This document shows, piece after piece, positions 54,970-64,000 of a DNA stretch of 64,000 nucleotides. Under the pieces are notes generated by a model that had not been told where the DNA came from, did no database searches, and saw nothing but the letters and a program-made list of their open reading frames with translations. Each line of letters begins with the position of its first letter. The stretch's first letter is position 1. The position numbers were made by a program, and so were the translations under genes. The DNA is from Erythrobacter dokdonensis DSW-74 (GTDB lineage Bacteria > Pseudomonadota > Alphaproteobacteria > Sphingomonadales > Sphingomonadaceae): NCBI RefSeq assembly GCF_001677335.1, contig NZ_LZYB01000003.1:434001-498000 (forward strand), written 5' to 3'.

Positions 54970-56310
54970 CTATTGCGGGGCTTTGTCGCTACCGAGGCTC
55001 TCGGCTGCAACCATCAGAATGCGTGCCGCTCTGGCAATCCTAACCCTTTGTCTGAGGTAGACCATTAGCGCCACCTGACAAAGGCCGGCAAGCGCAGCAG
55101 CATAGAGCCCGGCGGAATAATCTCCGGTCGCGTCTCGCGCGATGCCGGTCAGATAAGGCGAGGCGAAGGAGCCCATCTGCCAGAACGTATTGATCGCCGC
55201 GACCCCCACCGCCAGCTGCCTGACCGACAGAAGATCCGGCGCAGACGAAACGCACAACAGGCCGACCGGAAAGGTGCACACCGCAAAAAAGAGATAGCCC
55301 CCCATGGCCAGCCATGGGGACGGTGACCAAGCAAGCGCCAGAAGTCCGGTAACGCAGACCACCGCCAGAATGATGGCATCCAGAAGGCGGTCACCATGGC
55401 GATCGGAATTCCATCCGGCCGCGAGAATCAACAAGGTGCCAAGTATGCCGCTGCCACTGACCAGATACCCGATTGAAATGGTGTCCATTGCTGCAGCATC
55501 TGTAAGCACCGCTGGTGCCGAGAGGATCAGGCCAACAGCAGATAAATTCCCGAACAGGCCGATAAATCCAAGCAGCAACACGACCGGGTTGGTCAGCGCG
55601 CCAAGGAGATCATGTCGCGAGTGCTCCACCACCAAGGAGGCATCGCTCGACAATGCAACGCCGAGTTGTTCTTTCTCAGCTACCGAAAGCCAGCCTACCT
55701 CAGCTGGAGATTCCGGCAGGAATCTCCAGATCACAATAGCCAAAACAACACCGGGTAAGCCCTGCACGAGGAACAGCCATTGCCACCCGTGCAAGTTGCC
55801 AAGTCCGTCGAGCTCCAGCAGCCATCCAGAGACCGCTCCCATGAGAATCGATGCCACCGGCGGCGCGATGTAGACCCAGCTGATAGCCCGGCCACGATAG
55901 GCAGCTGGAAACCACCCGGAGAGGTAAAACATGATCGTTGGGAAAAAGCCTGCCTCAGCCACGCCAAGCATGAAGCGCATAATGTAGAATTGAATAGGGG
56001 TTTCGACAAACATCATGGCGGTGGCAATGGCACCCCATGTCAACATGATCCGGACTAACCACCGCTTCGGCCCCACGCGCTCCATGAGCATGCTCGAGGG
56101 CACTTCGAAAAGCCCATATGACAGAAAAAACAGGCCAGCTCCCAATCCGTAAACGGTGGCGCTGAAGCCCAAATCCACGTTCATCTGGATCGCGGCGAAG
56201 CTGATATTGACCCGATCGACATACGCAATGACATAGCCAAGCATGATGAACGGCAGGATCCGCACCATCATCTTGCGAATTGCGGGTGCCAGAACCAGCC
56301 GGTCTTCCAC
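54970..56310 (-). CDS. MFS transporter, ACS (organic anion symporter) family
   Basis: 446 residues with twelve membrane helices. YVIAYVDRVNISFAAIQM in helix 1, GLFEVPSSMLMERVG (motif A region) and GVAEAGFFPTIMFYLSGWFP are hallmarks of the anion:cation symporters that take up glucarate, tartrate, phthalate or hexuronates. Substrate unknown; the oxidoreductase next door suggests a sugar acid. The upstream gap carries a motif like one in front of pucBA. Confidence 0.87.
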   Translation of the reverse strand: MEDRLVLAPAIRKMMVRILPFIMLGYVIAYVDRVNISFAAIQMNVDLGFSATVYGLGAGLFFLSYGLFEVPSSMLMERVGPKRWLVRIMLTWGAIATAMMFVETPIQFYIMRFMLGVAEAGFFPTIMFYLSGWFPAAYRGRAISWVYIAPPVASILMGAVSGWLLELDGLGNLHGWQWLFLVQGLPGVVLAIVIWRFLPESPAEVGWLSVAEKEQLGVALSSDASLVVEHSRHDLLGALTNPVVLLLGFIGLFGNLSAVGLILSAPAVLTDAAAMDTISIGYLVSGSGILGTLLILAAGWNSDRHGDRLLDAIILAVVCVTGLLALAWSPSPWLAMGGYLFFAVCTFPVGLLCVSSAPDLLSVRQLAVGVAAINTFWQMGSFASPYLTGIARDATGDYSAGLYAAALAGLCQVALMVYLRQRVRIARAARILMVAAESLGSDKAPQ

Positions 56311-56587
56311 TACGCCATCTCCAGATACGCACTTGTTGGATGGCGGCTCGAGGGAGGTCTGTAAATCACACGCCCGGACTTTGACACGCAGGCGGCTCCA
56401 TTAACTTCCTTAACCCGAACAGTCTGCGAATGCAGCGCTGGCAATCGCCAGAGACGCCCTCGATATGCCGCTCAGCAGAATGCGCTGAAACATTGTTGCA
56501 GGCAATCGATAGCAACGTCAAAAAGCCGTCAATTCGCAATTGCGTTGCGCCGCGCGATCTGAATGGCAGAAATCCACCCATCCGCAT
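56311..56587. other. Intergenic region upstream of the MFS gene
   Basis: 277 bp with TTGTTG at 56493 and GCAACGTCAA at 56512-56521, the same two words as in the pucBA control region but at 13 instead of 8 bp. No gene is seen. Confidence 0.4.
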
Positions 56588-57219
56588 TCATGCGTCGCGG
56601 CTCCGCGAGATTCGGAAACCTGCACCCGGATAGGCGAGGCCCATTATCCCCGCGCCGACCAGCGACAGACTGATCAGAAGGGCGAACACCGTCCACGGCA
56701 GTTTTGCGCGCATATTGGCCTCACGCTGCACGCCGAGATCGAGGACCGCGTTGACGCCAGCGATGGTCGATGCGCCAAGCGGCGTGTTCGCAACCGGCTG
56801 GAGGCGCGAGCCGGCCGCAACTGCTGCGCCTGTGCCTCGAGCGCATCGCGTCCGGTTTCGATTGCGCTGCCATAAGTTGTGCGATGGCGGGTGTAGTCCT
56901 CTATCGCCCTTTGCAGGTCTGATGTCGTCTCACCCAGAAAAGACGCGCGGTAATGGGCTGTGCCAAGAGCATTGGCTTCTGCGACCACATCGCTTCGGCG
57001 GGTCTCGTAGCGATCTAGCGCCATACTGAAGCTGAAGCCGACAAGCAGGGCAAGCAGGCCGAAGATGCTGGTCAGTATGTGGCCGATCCGGTCGTGGCTC
57101 AGGCTGCCGAGGGCATCCTCAGTGGGCATTCTTGTGGCAATACTGCGTCCGAGTGTCTCCGCGCCGAGGAGGGCCAGCACGAAAAGCACGGTCATGGTCG
57201 CCAGCGTGAAATCGATCAT
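56588..57219 (-). pseudogene. Frameshifted DUF4239-like (bestrophin-like) membrane protein
   Basis: The N-terminal part (MIDFTLATMTVLFVLALL, then GHILTSIFGLLALLVGFSFSMALDRYETRR and ANALGTAHYRASFL) matches DUF4239 proteins. After EAQAQQL near 56830 the frame drifts, but a second frame continues with TPLGASTIAGVNAVLDL, a membrane segment (WTVFALLISLSLVGAGIMG) and a stop at 56588. One base gained or lost near 56800-56830 explains this. A sequencing error is possible. Confidence 0.7.
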
Positions 57220-57609
57220 CAGCCTTAACCCCTGAAGCGAGAACGGGGGATTTGGCTATGCCAAAAGTCAAATGCCGTCGAAGCCGGTACCGCCCGAATT
57301 GAGCGTCAAGAATGCGGTTTTGGTCAGTGACCCTCGCCACAACATGAAGTGCACGTCTGACGCTTTCGCCTCACCCGCGCAGCTTGTCGGTTCACTAGAG
57401 CAATGAAGAGGGATAAATCGCGACGGACCAGCAATCTGCGTTCACATCCTTGTCTTCCATGGGGCACAATTATCAGGGTTCGAGCGATCTTGCGGTTCCT
57501 TCGGATGTCCGTGGGGATAGTTGCGAAGTCGCTTGCCTGTTTGCGCCTCCGCGAGCGCGGCACAATGTTGTCGCCGCGGGCACAGGTGTCATCCTTCGCC
57601 GTTACCTGA
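57220..57609. other. Intergenic region, no gene seen
   Basis: 390 bp between the frameshifted gene and the secreted protein. A minus-strand frame at 57324-57563 has composition unlike its neighbours and no domain. I see no clear promoter or repeat. Confidence 0.4.
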
Positions 57610-58137
57610 TCAGGGCCGGTTCCGGTAACTTAGCGCCATCAGTGATAATGGCGGCGTTTGCGCGATCACCGGATATTCACCCGGTTGCAGATCAGCCAAC
57701 CGGGCCTCTGGCGGCGACCACGTGCTGGTGATGATGTGGACCGGCTCCTCTCCGATGTTCTGCGCGTCGAAACTCTCGGTGAGCGTCATTTCGCCATTCT
57801 TATCCCGCCACACGAGCGTGATGATCGTGAGCCGGTACCGCACATAATGGTCAAAATCGATGATGCCCGCGCACTCGCCGATCCTACACGACACGACCTG
57901 GGGATCACCCTCGCCCGAATAGCGGACGGTGAGTGTTTCGTTGCTCATACACACCGTTATGCCGAGACCGAAATCGTCCTGCACCTCGCCCGCAAACACT
58001 GTGGTTTCGCCGCTTCGACATTGTCCAGAGGGAAGTTCTGCGGGCTCTGCTGACGGCGCTGGGTCATGCCCGGCATTGGCCGCAAGGGGAAAGGCCAGTA
58101 TCGCACCTGCCACCAGTGCAAAACGGATAGTCTTCAT
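57610..58137 (-). CDS. Secreted protein of unknown function
   Basis: 175 residues with a signal peptide (MKTIRFALVAGAILAFPLAANAG). The mature part has four Cys (GQCRSG, ITVCMSN, VSCRIGECAG), enough for two disulfides, and a beta-rich pattern. No known domain is recognised. It follows the histidine kinase gene on the same strand after a 71-bp gap, so it may belong to that regulator's unit. Confidence 0.7.
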   Translation of the reverse strand: MKTIRFALVAGAILAFPLAANAGHDPAPSAEPAELPSGQCRSGETTVFAGEVQDDFGLGITVCMSNETLTVRYSGEGDPQVVSCRIGECAGIIDFDHYVRYRLTIITLVWRDKNGEMTLTESFDAQNIGEEPVHIITSTWSPPEARLADLQPGEYPVIAQTPPLSLMALSYRNRP

Positions 58138-58208
58138 GATCGGCTCCGTTGTTTAGCGGGGGAAGGGCCTCCGCAGAGGTCTACAGGCGGCCCGACCCCC
58201 ATTGCGCG

Positions 58209-60221
58209 CTACCTGCCGCGCGGCAGGCGCAGGATCATGCAGGTCCCGCGTCCGGGCGCGGAACGCATTTCAAACCCGTGACCGGGCCGCTCGGCGAACT
58301 GGCGGACAAGATGCAGCCCCAGGCCATGGCCCGTGCTGTCCTCTCCTTTGGCATAGGCAGCGCTCAACCGGTCGAGCTGCGCCTGGTCGAGACCGATGCC
58401 ATTGTCGATCACCTTCAGCAGCAGGTGATCCTCGCGACGCTGGACCGCGATCAGCACCCGGGTCGCGCGGGCGTGCTTGAGCGCGTTCGAAACGAGATTG
58501 CTTGCTGCGCGCATCAATTCGACCGGCTCAGTCGTGACATTGACGTCCGACCCGCGTGTGCGCACCTCGATGCCTGCCGCCCGCGCTTCATTGCCGAACA
58601 TCGCGGCGCAATTGGCGAGCACGAGGCGCGCGGGGAAGGTTTCGATCCCTTGGTCCGGCCTCTCCTCGTCATCGTCGTCTTTAGGCATGCTGCCGGCAAG
58701 GCCGCTTTCGGTGACCTTCTGCAGATAGGCCAGCGCGGCCTCAAGGTTGCCCGCTGCCTCCGGGTCTCTCGCCGCGACATCCTTCAACCCCCGGTGCAAT
58801 GAAAGCAGCGGCTGCTGCAGATCGTGCGATGTGGCGGCGATACGGGCTCTCAGACTCTCGGCATGGGTTCTGGCAAGATCATAGCGATTGCGGCTTTCCT
58901 GAAGGGCCTCGGCCAGTTGCAGCTTCTCGCGCGTGGCGTTGACTTCGGCTTCAAGCGAGCGGTTGAGATCACGCTGGATCGCGAGCATCCGCACCAGGAT
59001 TGCGACTAGGAATGCGAAGCTTTCGAACAGGAGCGTCGCGTGGAAGTAATCCAGCGCGACGGTCATCGGAAATCTGCCCGGCGACAACAGGACCGCCGCC
59101 ATCGTCGCGACGGTAAAGAGGATCGCAGCAGAGCCCGCCAGGAACGGGGTTGCCCCCAGCACCCTGCTGCGCCAGGCGAGGATGGCGGTTGAAAAATAGG
59201 CGAGCGCGACGAAAGGAACGTGCAGGAAGACCGCCCAGCGCATCGTGTCCGATTGCCAGAAAAAGGCGCTACTCACGCCCACCGCGATGAGCAGGGCCTG
59301 CAAGACCTGCACGGCGCGGTTCGTGCGAGGATAGTGCTTCGCCAGCCCTGCAAACAGCCGCGCGAATTGCAGGACCGCGATCATCATGCCGACAAGCAGG
59401 ATCAGGTTGGCCGGCTCATAGGCGCCCATCGCATCCGGCCAGATGAAGCGATGCAGATACCCTTCATTATTGGCAACGAACAGCGCGCTCAGACCGACAT
59501 AGGCGGCAAACGCCGTCACCAGTGGCCAGCCGACCAGCCGGCCCATCGCGATGGCGATGATGACCAGCGCAACCATCGCGCCGTTAATGACCCAGTTAAA
59601 GCGCGCCTCCTGCATATGGGCGGTGCGCATGCGTTCCGGCGTTGCGAAGGTGAGCGGCATCCAGCTGCCGGTCGAGGACCGCAGGCCGACAAGGATTTCC
59701 GCACGCTCCCCGGCTTCCATCCACAGCGGCGCGACGAGATACTGGCTTACCACCGGCCGATCTTCGAACGGTGTGTTGCGGTCGGCCCAAAGCAATGTCT
59801 CGGGCGGCTCGCCTGATGTGCGTTTCTGCACGAGCAACTCGTCGACAAAGGGACGCTGGATATCGATCATCCACTTGCCCGGGCGCGCGCTTGTGTTTTG
59901 CACCGCAACCAGCAGCCAGACAGCCCCCTTCTGCTTACCGAAATCGACCCACGGGTTCTGCAGAGGCTTGAACTGGTCCCGGCGCGCAATGACGGCTTCA
60001 GGGGCGAGCCGCTCCGCATCGACGATCAGGTATCTGAGGCTGGCAAATGGTTGCAGATGGTTGTTGCCCTGCGGCAGTTCCACCGTGTCGCCCAGAGTGC
60101 TCTCCTGCGCGCTCTCCTGCGCGCTCACCTGTACGGCGAGGCTGGCTGCCAGCAGGGTCAGTGCAGCGACCGCCTTGCGTAAAATCCGTGGCAGCAGGCC
60201 CAGGGGTTTCTGATTGATCAT
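58209..60221 (-). CDS. 7TM-DISM type sensor histidine kinase
   Basis: 670 residues. Signal peptide (residues 8-34), a periplasmic 7TMR-DISM-extracellular domain (about 50-200; HLQPFASLRYLI, PWVDFGKQKGAVWLLV), seven membrane helices (about 212-410), a coiled-coil (415-460) and the kinase. The phospho-acceptor is H466 in ATSHDLQQPLL, the HDxxQP subclass. N box NLVSNALKHA, G1 DNGIGLD and G2 GHGLGLHLV are present. The ligand may be a sugar or lipid-like compound. The response regulator gene lies 84 bp upstream on the same strand. Confidence 0.9.
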   Translation of the reverse strand: MINQKPLGLLPRILRKAVAALTLLAASLAVQVSAQESAQESTLGDTVELPQGNNHLQPFASLRYLIVDAERLAPEAVIARRDQFKPLQNPWVDFGKQKGAVWLLVAVQNTSARPGKWMIDIQRPFVDELLVQKRTSGEPPETLLWADRNTPFEDRPVVSQYLVAPLWMEAGERAEILVGLRSSTGSWMPLTFATPERMRTAHMQEARFNWVINGAMVALVIIAIAMGRLVGWPLVTAFAAYVGLSALFVANNEGYLHRFIWPDAMGAYEPANLILLVGMMIAVLQFARLFAGLAKHYPRTNRAVQVLQALLIAVGVSSAFFWQSDTMRWAVFLHVPFVALAYFSTAILAWRSRVLGATPFLAGSAAILFTVATMAAVLLSPGRFPMTVALDYFHATLLFESFAFLVAILVRMLAIQRDLNRSLEAEVNATREKLQLAEALQESRNRYDLARTHAESLRARIAATSHDLQQPLLSLHRGLKDVAARDPEAAGNLEAALAYLQKVTESGLAGSMPKDDDDEERPDQGIETFPARLVLANCAAMFGNEARAAGIEVRTRGSDVNVTTEPVELMRAASNLVSNALKHARATRVLIAVQRREDHLLLKVIDNGIGLDQAQLDRLSAAYAKGEDSTGHGLGLHLVRQFAERPGHGFEMRSAPGRGTCMILRLPRGR

Positions 60222-60305
60222 GTGCTGCAAGCTAGTGCCGCCCGCGTAACGCGGCGATGGGGCCGATCCCCCATTCATCGATTGGCAAGCTTTCCGCCGG
60301 TCGCC

Positions 60306-60938
60306 TCACAATTGCCGATGCTCGTCGAGCAGCCCTTCGCGCAGCGCCAGTGTCAGCAGGCCCGAAACCGAGTTGACCCCCAGCTTGGCCATCAGGCTGG
60401 CGCGGTGCTTTTCCACCGTCTTGGGGCTGATGAAGAGCTGCTCTCCGATGGCAACGTTCTGATGCCCGGCTGCAATCAGCGATAGCACTTCGCGTTCGCG
60501 ATCAGTCAGTTCCTCACGTTCGGGCGCGGCGGCCAGTTTTTGCGCGACGTCCTCGGCTACGTATTTTCCGCCAGCGAGGACTTGCGCAAAACCGTTGCGC
60601 ATCTCTTCAGGCTTGGCGCTCTTGAGGAACAGGCCGTCTACCCCGGCTGCCAGCCAGTCAGCCAGCATTGCCGTGGATGTGAAGCCGGTCACCACGATTA
60701 CCCGCGTGTCGGGCGACCACCGGCGCACCTCGCCATACACCTGCACCCCGCGCGCAAGCGGCATGGCGGCATCCAGCAGCAGCAGATCGGGCGAATGTTG
60801 CCTGACCAGCGCGATGGTCTCGAGCCCGTTTTCTGCCTCGGCCACGACTTCGACGCTGCCGATCTCCGCAAGAATTCCGGCCAGCGAATTCCGGACGATC
60901 GCGTGGTCATCCGCAATAATCGCCCGATAGCTTGTCAT
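60306..60938 (-). CDS. LuxR/NarL-type response regulator
   Basis: 210 residues. The receiver domain has D10/D11 in IIADDHAIVRNS, the phospho-acceptor Asp in DLLLLDAAMP near 55, and the Lys in LKSAKPEEM. The DNA-binding HTH is LTDREREVLSLIAAGHQNVAIGEQL to TVEKHRASLMAKLG. It is probably phosphorylated by the kinase downstream. The ATG at 60938 is preferred to a frame opening at 61004. Targets might be the secreted-protein genes around it. Confidence 0.92.
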   Translation of the reverse strand: MTSYRAIIADDHAIVRNSLAGILAEIGSVEVVAEAENGLETIALVRQHSPDLLLLDAAMPLARGVQVYGEVRRWSPDTRVIVVTGFTSTAMLADWLAAGVDGLFLKSAKPEEMRNGFAQVLAGGKYVAEDVAQKLAAAPEREELTDREREVLSLIAAGHQNVAIGEQLFISPKTVEKHRASLMAKLGVNSVSGLLTLALREGLLDEHRQL

Positions 60939-61100
60939 GGTTGCGCTCTTCCCCCCGTTTGCGCTTCGGCTTTCTGCATAGAGGCGATGGAGGTCCTGGC
61001 GCAATCACGATTGGGGGATTGGCCCTATTCCGCAAGACAAAGGCCGCGTGCACAATCCTCGGCACGACCGTACGACACAGGACAAGGAGGCTAGATCGCC

Positions 61101-61928
61101 ATGCAAACCAACGCTGTAAAATCCATTCTGGCTGTCTTTGGAACCTGTCTGTCGGTTCAAGCGGGGGCTGCCCAGACTGCTGTCAGGCAAATCTGCCCGG
61201 AGTTTGATCGTGGGGCGCAGGAACTGTCGGTTCGCGTCAGCACAGGCTGCGTGACGGGCATGGCGCGCTTCAAGGAGCATGATCTTGCGCTCAACGTCGA
61301 TCAGGACCGCGCGCATATCGCACTTTCCGGCGATATCAGATTTCACCCGATCACCAGTCCCGCGGTGACGGCCGACTGCGGAGGCGCGCAAAGCTTCACC
61401 CTTTCGGCCAGTGATATCCAGCCGCGCCGCTACACGCTGTCTTACGCGGGCGAGCCACTTGGCACGGTCGACCTTCTCGAAGGCGCAGAGCCGCCGGCCT
61501 GTGTCGGGACCAAGGGCAGCAGGCGTCGCCTGGAGCCCCAGCCTGTAAATCCGGACAGCTTTTCGGACTGGGCCTTTGACCCTGAGGGCAGCTGGCGGGA
61601 CTGGCGCGGCGCCAGCATCACCGCGCTGCTCGAGCCGCTGCTGGGAAGTGTTCCTGAAAGTCTTGAGGGGCGGCCCGAAATCGAGATCAGGATGGAAAAG
61701 CGGTTCTGGCAACGCGACCTGCGCAAACGGGGCGGCGGCCCGCGCCGGCCGTTCATGGCTGTCTCGATAACCCGGGACGGTCTGGGCGACGATTCCATCT
61801 CGGGCGACCGCTATTTCGTCACAGTCGTGAAAAGCGAGGACGGCTGGCGAGTGGAGAGGCTGTGGCGCCAGCAGATGTGCGCGCGCGGGCAGAATGCCGG
61901 ACAATGGACGGGTGCCATTTGCCTCTAG
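61101..61928 (+). CDS. Secreted protein of unknown function
   Basis: 275 residues with a signal peptide (MQTNAVKSILAVFGTCLSVQAGAA). The mature part has a Cys-containing N-terminal region (RQICPEF, STGCVTG, TADCGG) and an Arg/Trp-rich C-terminal one (SWRDWRGASI, WRVERLWRQQMCARG). No known domain. GGAGGC precedes the ATG by 9 bases. Divergent from the response regulator, so it may be controlled by it. Confidence 0.72.
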   Translation: MQTNAVKSILAVFGTCLSVQAGAAQTAVRQICPEFDRGAQELSVRVSTGCVTGMARFKEHDLALNVDQDRAHIALSGDIRFHPITSPAVTADCGGAQSFTLSASDIQPRRYTLSYAGEPLGTVDLLEGAEPPACVGTKGSRRRLEPQPVNPDSFSDWAFDPEGSWRDWRGASITALLEPLLGSVPESLEGRPEIEIRMEKRFWQRDLRKRGGGPRRPFMAVSITRDGLGDDSISGDRYFVTVVKSEDGWRVERLWRQQMCARGQNAGQWTGAICL

Positions 61929-62152
61929 GGCAGGCCCTGTCCGCGATACGGGATTTGCGAGAAATCTGCTAAAAATCAGTGTGATGGAGATGGGGGATCT
62001 ACCCCATAGAGCAAGGCCCGGGCGATGCGTATCACCAACCCATCAAGGCAAGAATGCTCAATAAAATGGAGCATGAACAGAAATCTTTCTTTGCAATCAG
62101 TTCCCTACAGGTCTTTGTTGGATAGGGGCTGATGCCGAATAGGGGAAATGCT

Positions 62153-63076
62153 ATGCGAGTGAATCTGAAGAATGCCATCTTTGCTGGACTTTTGGCGTCC
62201 AGCGTCATGTTTGGCGCAACATCAGCGCAGGCCCAGCTCCCCGATGTCGCGACGGTGGCACCAGGCGAAGCAACTGATGCCGACGGCACCTATGTTGTCT
62301 CGACCATCAACAAGCGCATCACGATCGAAAACGGGCGCGCCTATGTCATCGACCCGTGGACCCAGGCACTGATCTTCCGGATCCAGCCCGGCATGGTCAC
62401 CTTGCAGAACTTCCGCAAGACCGGTCCGGACACCTATGAAGCCGACGATCTGCCGATGATGGGCAAGGTGGTGTTCAATCGCCAACCCAACGGCACCCTG
62501 CAAGGGGTGGTGAAAGGGCTTTTCGGTGAAGCGAAATACGCGCTTGTCCCGACCGCCTATGCCTCGATTGGCGGCGGCGCCGGGGCTGACGCACCTCCCG
62601 CCGGGGTCGCACCCGCTCCGGCGATCGTGCGTGACCGGATCTACCAGCTGCATGTCAGCAAGGCGCGGTGCCTTGGTTCGGATCTGCTGCGCAAGGGCTA
62701 TGGCGGCGTCTTCAATGTCAGACTGCAGGACCCCAATGGCAACCGCGTGACATCGAAGAACCGCAATTTCGACGTCAAGTGCACCCGCAAGGGTCCGCGT
62801 GATCAGAATTACAAGTTCTACAATGCCGGTCCCGGCGCGCTGACAATCACGGTTCCGGAAAACGGGGAGGAAGTCAAAGGGATGCGAATCGGCGGCAAGA
62901 ACACGGCCGGTCTCAACATCAACTTTGACAATGCTCACAGCGCTCTTCTGATGCGCGCCATCAATCAGGAGAACTTGCTCGATGTCGGCAAGACGCTCGA
63001 AGATGAAGTCATCGTCGCGGGCAAGAGCGGTAAGGCCCAGCTCTATGTCACGCTGACCCTGAAGAGGGTTCAGTAA
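62153..63076 (+). CDS. Secreted protein, first of a tandem paralogue pair
   Basis: 307 residues. ATG at 62153 after AGGGGAAATG; signal peptide to AQAQ (about 32). The first domain, about residues 40-150 (YVVSTINKRITIENGRAYV, DDLPMMGKVVFN), recurs in the next gene. The second half has Lys/Arg-rich beta segments with paired Cys (ARCLGS, DVKCTRKG) and is not shared. The stop overlaps the next ATG by one base (TAATG). Function unknown. Confidence 0.75.
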   Translation: MRVNLKNAIFAGLLASSVMFGATSAQAQLPDVATVAPGEATDADGTYVVSTINKRITIENGRAYVIDPWTQALIFRIQPGMVTLQNFRKTGPDTYEADDLPMMGKVVFNRQPNGTLQGVVKGLFGEAKYALVPTAYASIGGGAGADAPPAGVAPAPAIVRDRIYQLHVSKARCLGSDLLRKGYGGVFNVRLQDPNGNRVTSKNRNFDVKCTRKGPRDQNYKFYNAGPGALTITVPENGEEVKGMRIGGKNTAGLNINFDNAHSALLMRAINQENLLDVGKTLEDEVIVAGKSGKAQLYVTLTLKRVQ

Positions 63077-64000
63077 TGCGCAAGGGCACGCTCGTCGCCT
63101 GCCTTGGGGCAGCGTTGATGGCAGGGACCGCGCTGGTTCCGGCACAACCGGCCAGCGCGCAGATCCCCGCCCTGCTGCCCGACAAGGATGCGGTCGAACA
63201 GACCGAGGCGATGGACATCGACGGCGACTGGCGCGTCAACACCATCAACAAGGTGATCCGGATCGAACGCGGCCGGGCCTATGCGGTGGAAGGCTGGACC
63301 CATGCCTTCGTGCTGCGGGTCCGGCCCGACATGGTCACCATCCGCAACATCCGGCAGATCGACGCGGAAACCTATGTTGGCGATGATCTGCCGATGATGG
63401 GACAGGTGACGATGAAGGTCGTCTCGCCCGACCGGATCGAGGCATCGGTTCCCGGCCTGTTCGGCCCGGCGCGTTATGTCCTCTCGCGCGTTGCCGGCAG
63501 CAGCAGCGGTGCGGCTGATGGCCCGGTGATGTTCGCCACGCCGGGTGATGCGGGCGCGCCGCCTTCGGATGCGCCATCCCGGCCCGGCAATCGGCTCCGG
63601 TTCGCCTCGCTGGCCGACGCCTTTGGCGAGCCGCGTGCGGTTGCGGAGGCTTTCCGGGGCTGCGTCATCCCCGATGGCGCGCGGCAGGAAATGTCGGCGA
63701 GACCGCCCCAGCCATCACCGCGCGACCGGATCACCGGGATTGAATTCGCTCCCGTGGCCAGCGCCGATCCCAATGCCGATGTGCCTGATGCGGGCGATAT
63801 GTGCTGGACCCGGCTTGACGGGGTGTGGAGGGAAGACCGCACCCCCACCTTCGACACCTCGGCCAATGACGGCAGCGAATGGGACGTGCAGGGCCTGCCG
63901 CTCGCCGGGCTGTTGCACGGCAATTACACCACGCCCGCCGCGCTGTTCATCGCGCCGGGGGATGATCCGGAAAACGAACTCTATGTCATGGCGGGGATCG
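63076..64000 (+). CDS. Secreted protein, second of the tandem paralogue pair (partial)
   Basis: About 308 residues are visible before the window ends. Signal peptide MRKGTLVACLGAALMAGTAL to SAQI. The first domain mirrors the upstream protein: WRVNTINKVIRIERGRAYAV and GDDLPMMGQVTM. The rest, with GCVIPDG and DAGDMCWTRL, is Pro/Asp-rich and unlike the first protein's second half. Coupled translation with the upstream gene is expected. The C-terminus is beyond the window. Confidence 0.72.
   Translation, partial: MRKGTLVACLGAALMAGTALVPAQPASAQIPALLPDKDAVEQTEAMDIDGDWRVNTINKVIRIERGRAYAVEGWTHAFVLRVRPDMVTIRNIRQIDAETYVGDDLPMMGQVTMKVVSPDRIEASVPGLFGPARYVLSRVAGSSSGAADGPVMFATPGDAGAPPSDAPSRPGNRLRFASLADAFGEPRAVAEAFRGCVIPDGARQEMSARPPQPSPRDRITGIEFAPVASADPNADVPDAGDMCWTRLDGVWREDRTPTFDTSANDGSEWDVQGLPLAGLLHGNYTTPAALFIAPGDDPENELYVMAGI

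Overview
The window is GC-rich, densely coding DNA from an alphaproteobacterium. The best fit is a member of the Sphingomonadales close to the aerobic anoxygenic phototrophs of Erythrobacteraceae (Erythrobacter/Porphyrobacter). Supporting signs are a ChpT phosphotransferase, a TorF-type porin, RpoH, a trigger factor with a Lys/Ala/Pro tail, many SPOR/TPR envelope proteins and a peripheral bacteriochlorophyll antenna locus. Taxonomy is inferred from gene content, not computed.

Layout. 1-7.5 kb: end of a membrane-protein gene, an exported M14 carboxypeptidase, tRNA-Val, sppA and a pyrB-pyrC' pair whose PyrC' lacks the zinc site. 7.5-13.3 kb: an orphan ParA with a small partner, flanked by two SPOR proteins, then a DUF418 membrane protein. 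13.3-16.8 kb: an iron-storage pair (bfd, bfr), each preceded by a Fur-like palindrome, then der with a DUF2721 gene and a DUF3297 gene. 16.8-22.5 kb: tRNA-Leu, tig, an exported amidase, clpP, clpX (the order tig-clpP-clpX is conserved, here interrupted by the antisense amidase). 22.5-27 kb: a fasciclin protein beside a five-gene overlapping operon (secreted protein, mtgA, CDF transporter, ECF sigma, anti-sigma). 27-32.4 kb: rpoH, rluD, an M67 peptidase, chpT, an amidase, a DUF4350-like protein and RNase P RNA. 32.4-45.3 kb: ugd, a metallophosphatase, a TorF porin, a SIMPL protein, a glyoxalase, an NfrB-like glycosyltransferase with an NfrA-C-like outer-membrane partner, TauE/TIGR02186, a HerA-like ATPase, queE, a thioesterase, tRNA-Cys and tRNA-Thr.

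45.3-50.8 kb is the most unusual part. The 3' part of tRNA-Thr is repeated about 5 kb downstream (46 of 48 bases by eye), and each copy is followed by about 0.5 kb of related, decayed sequence. Between the copies lie a PucC/LhaA-type transporter, LH2-type antenna genes pucB and pucA, a DUF2853 protein with an added membrane tail, a relic hypothetical gene and a lipoprotein cytochrome c. This looks like a small photosynthesis accessory island at a tRNA gene. No integrase is visible.

50.8-57.3 kb is a looser accessory stretch: a Tat-exported class-I aminotransferase, a TSUP permease, an exported Gfo/Idh/MocA oxidoreductase, an ACS-type MFS transporter and a frameshifted DUF4239-like gene. 57.6-64 kb holds a LuxR-type response regulator and 7TM histidine kinase among four secreted proteins of unknown function, including a tandem pair of paralogues, the last cut by the window end.

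Small structures found: four copies of a GC-rich dispersed intergenic repeat, an 11-bp-phased GGTCT array, three convincing terminators and two sigma-70-like promoters.
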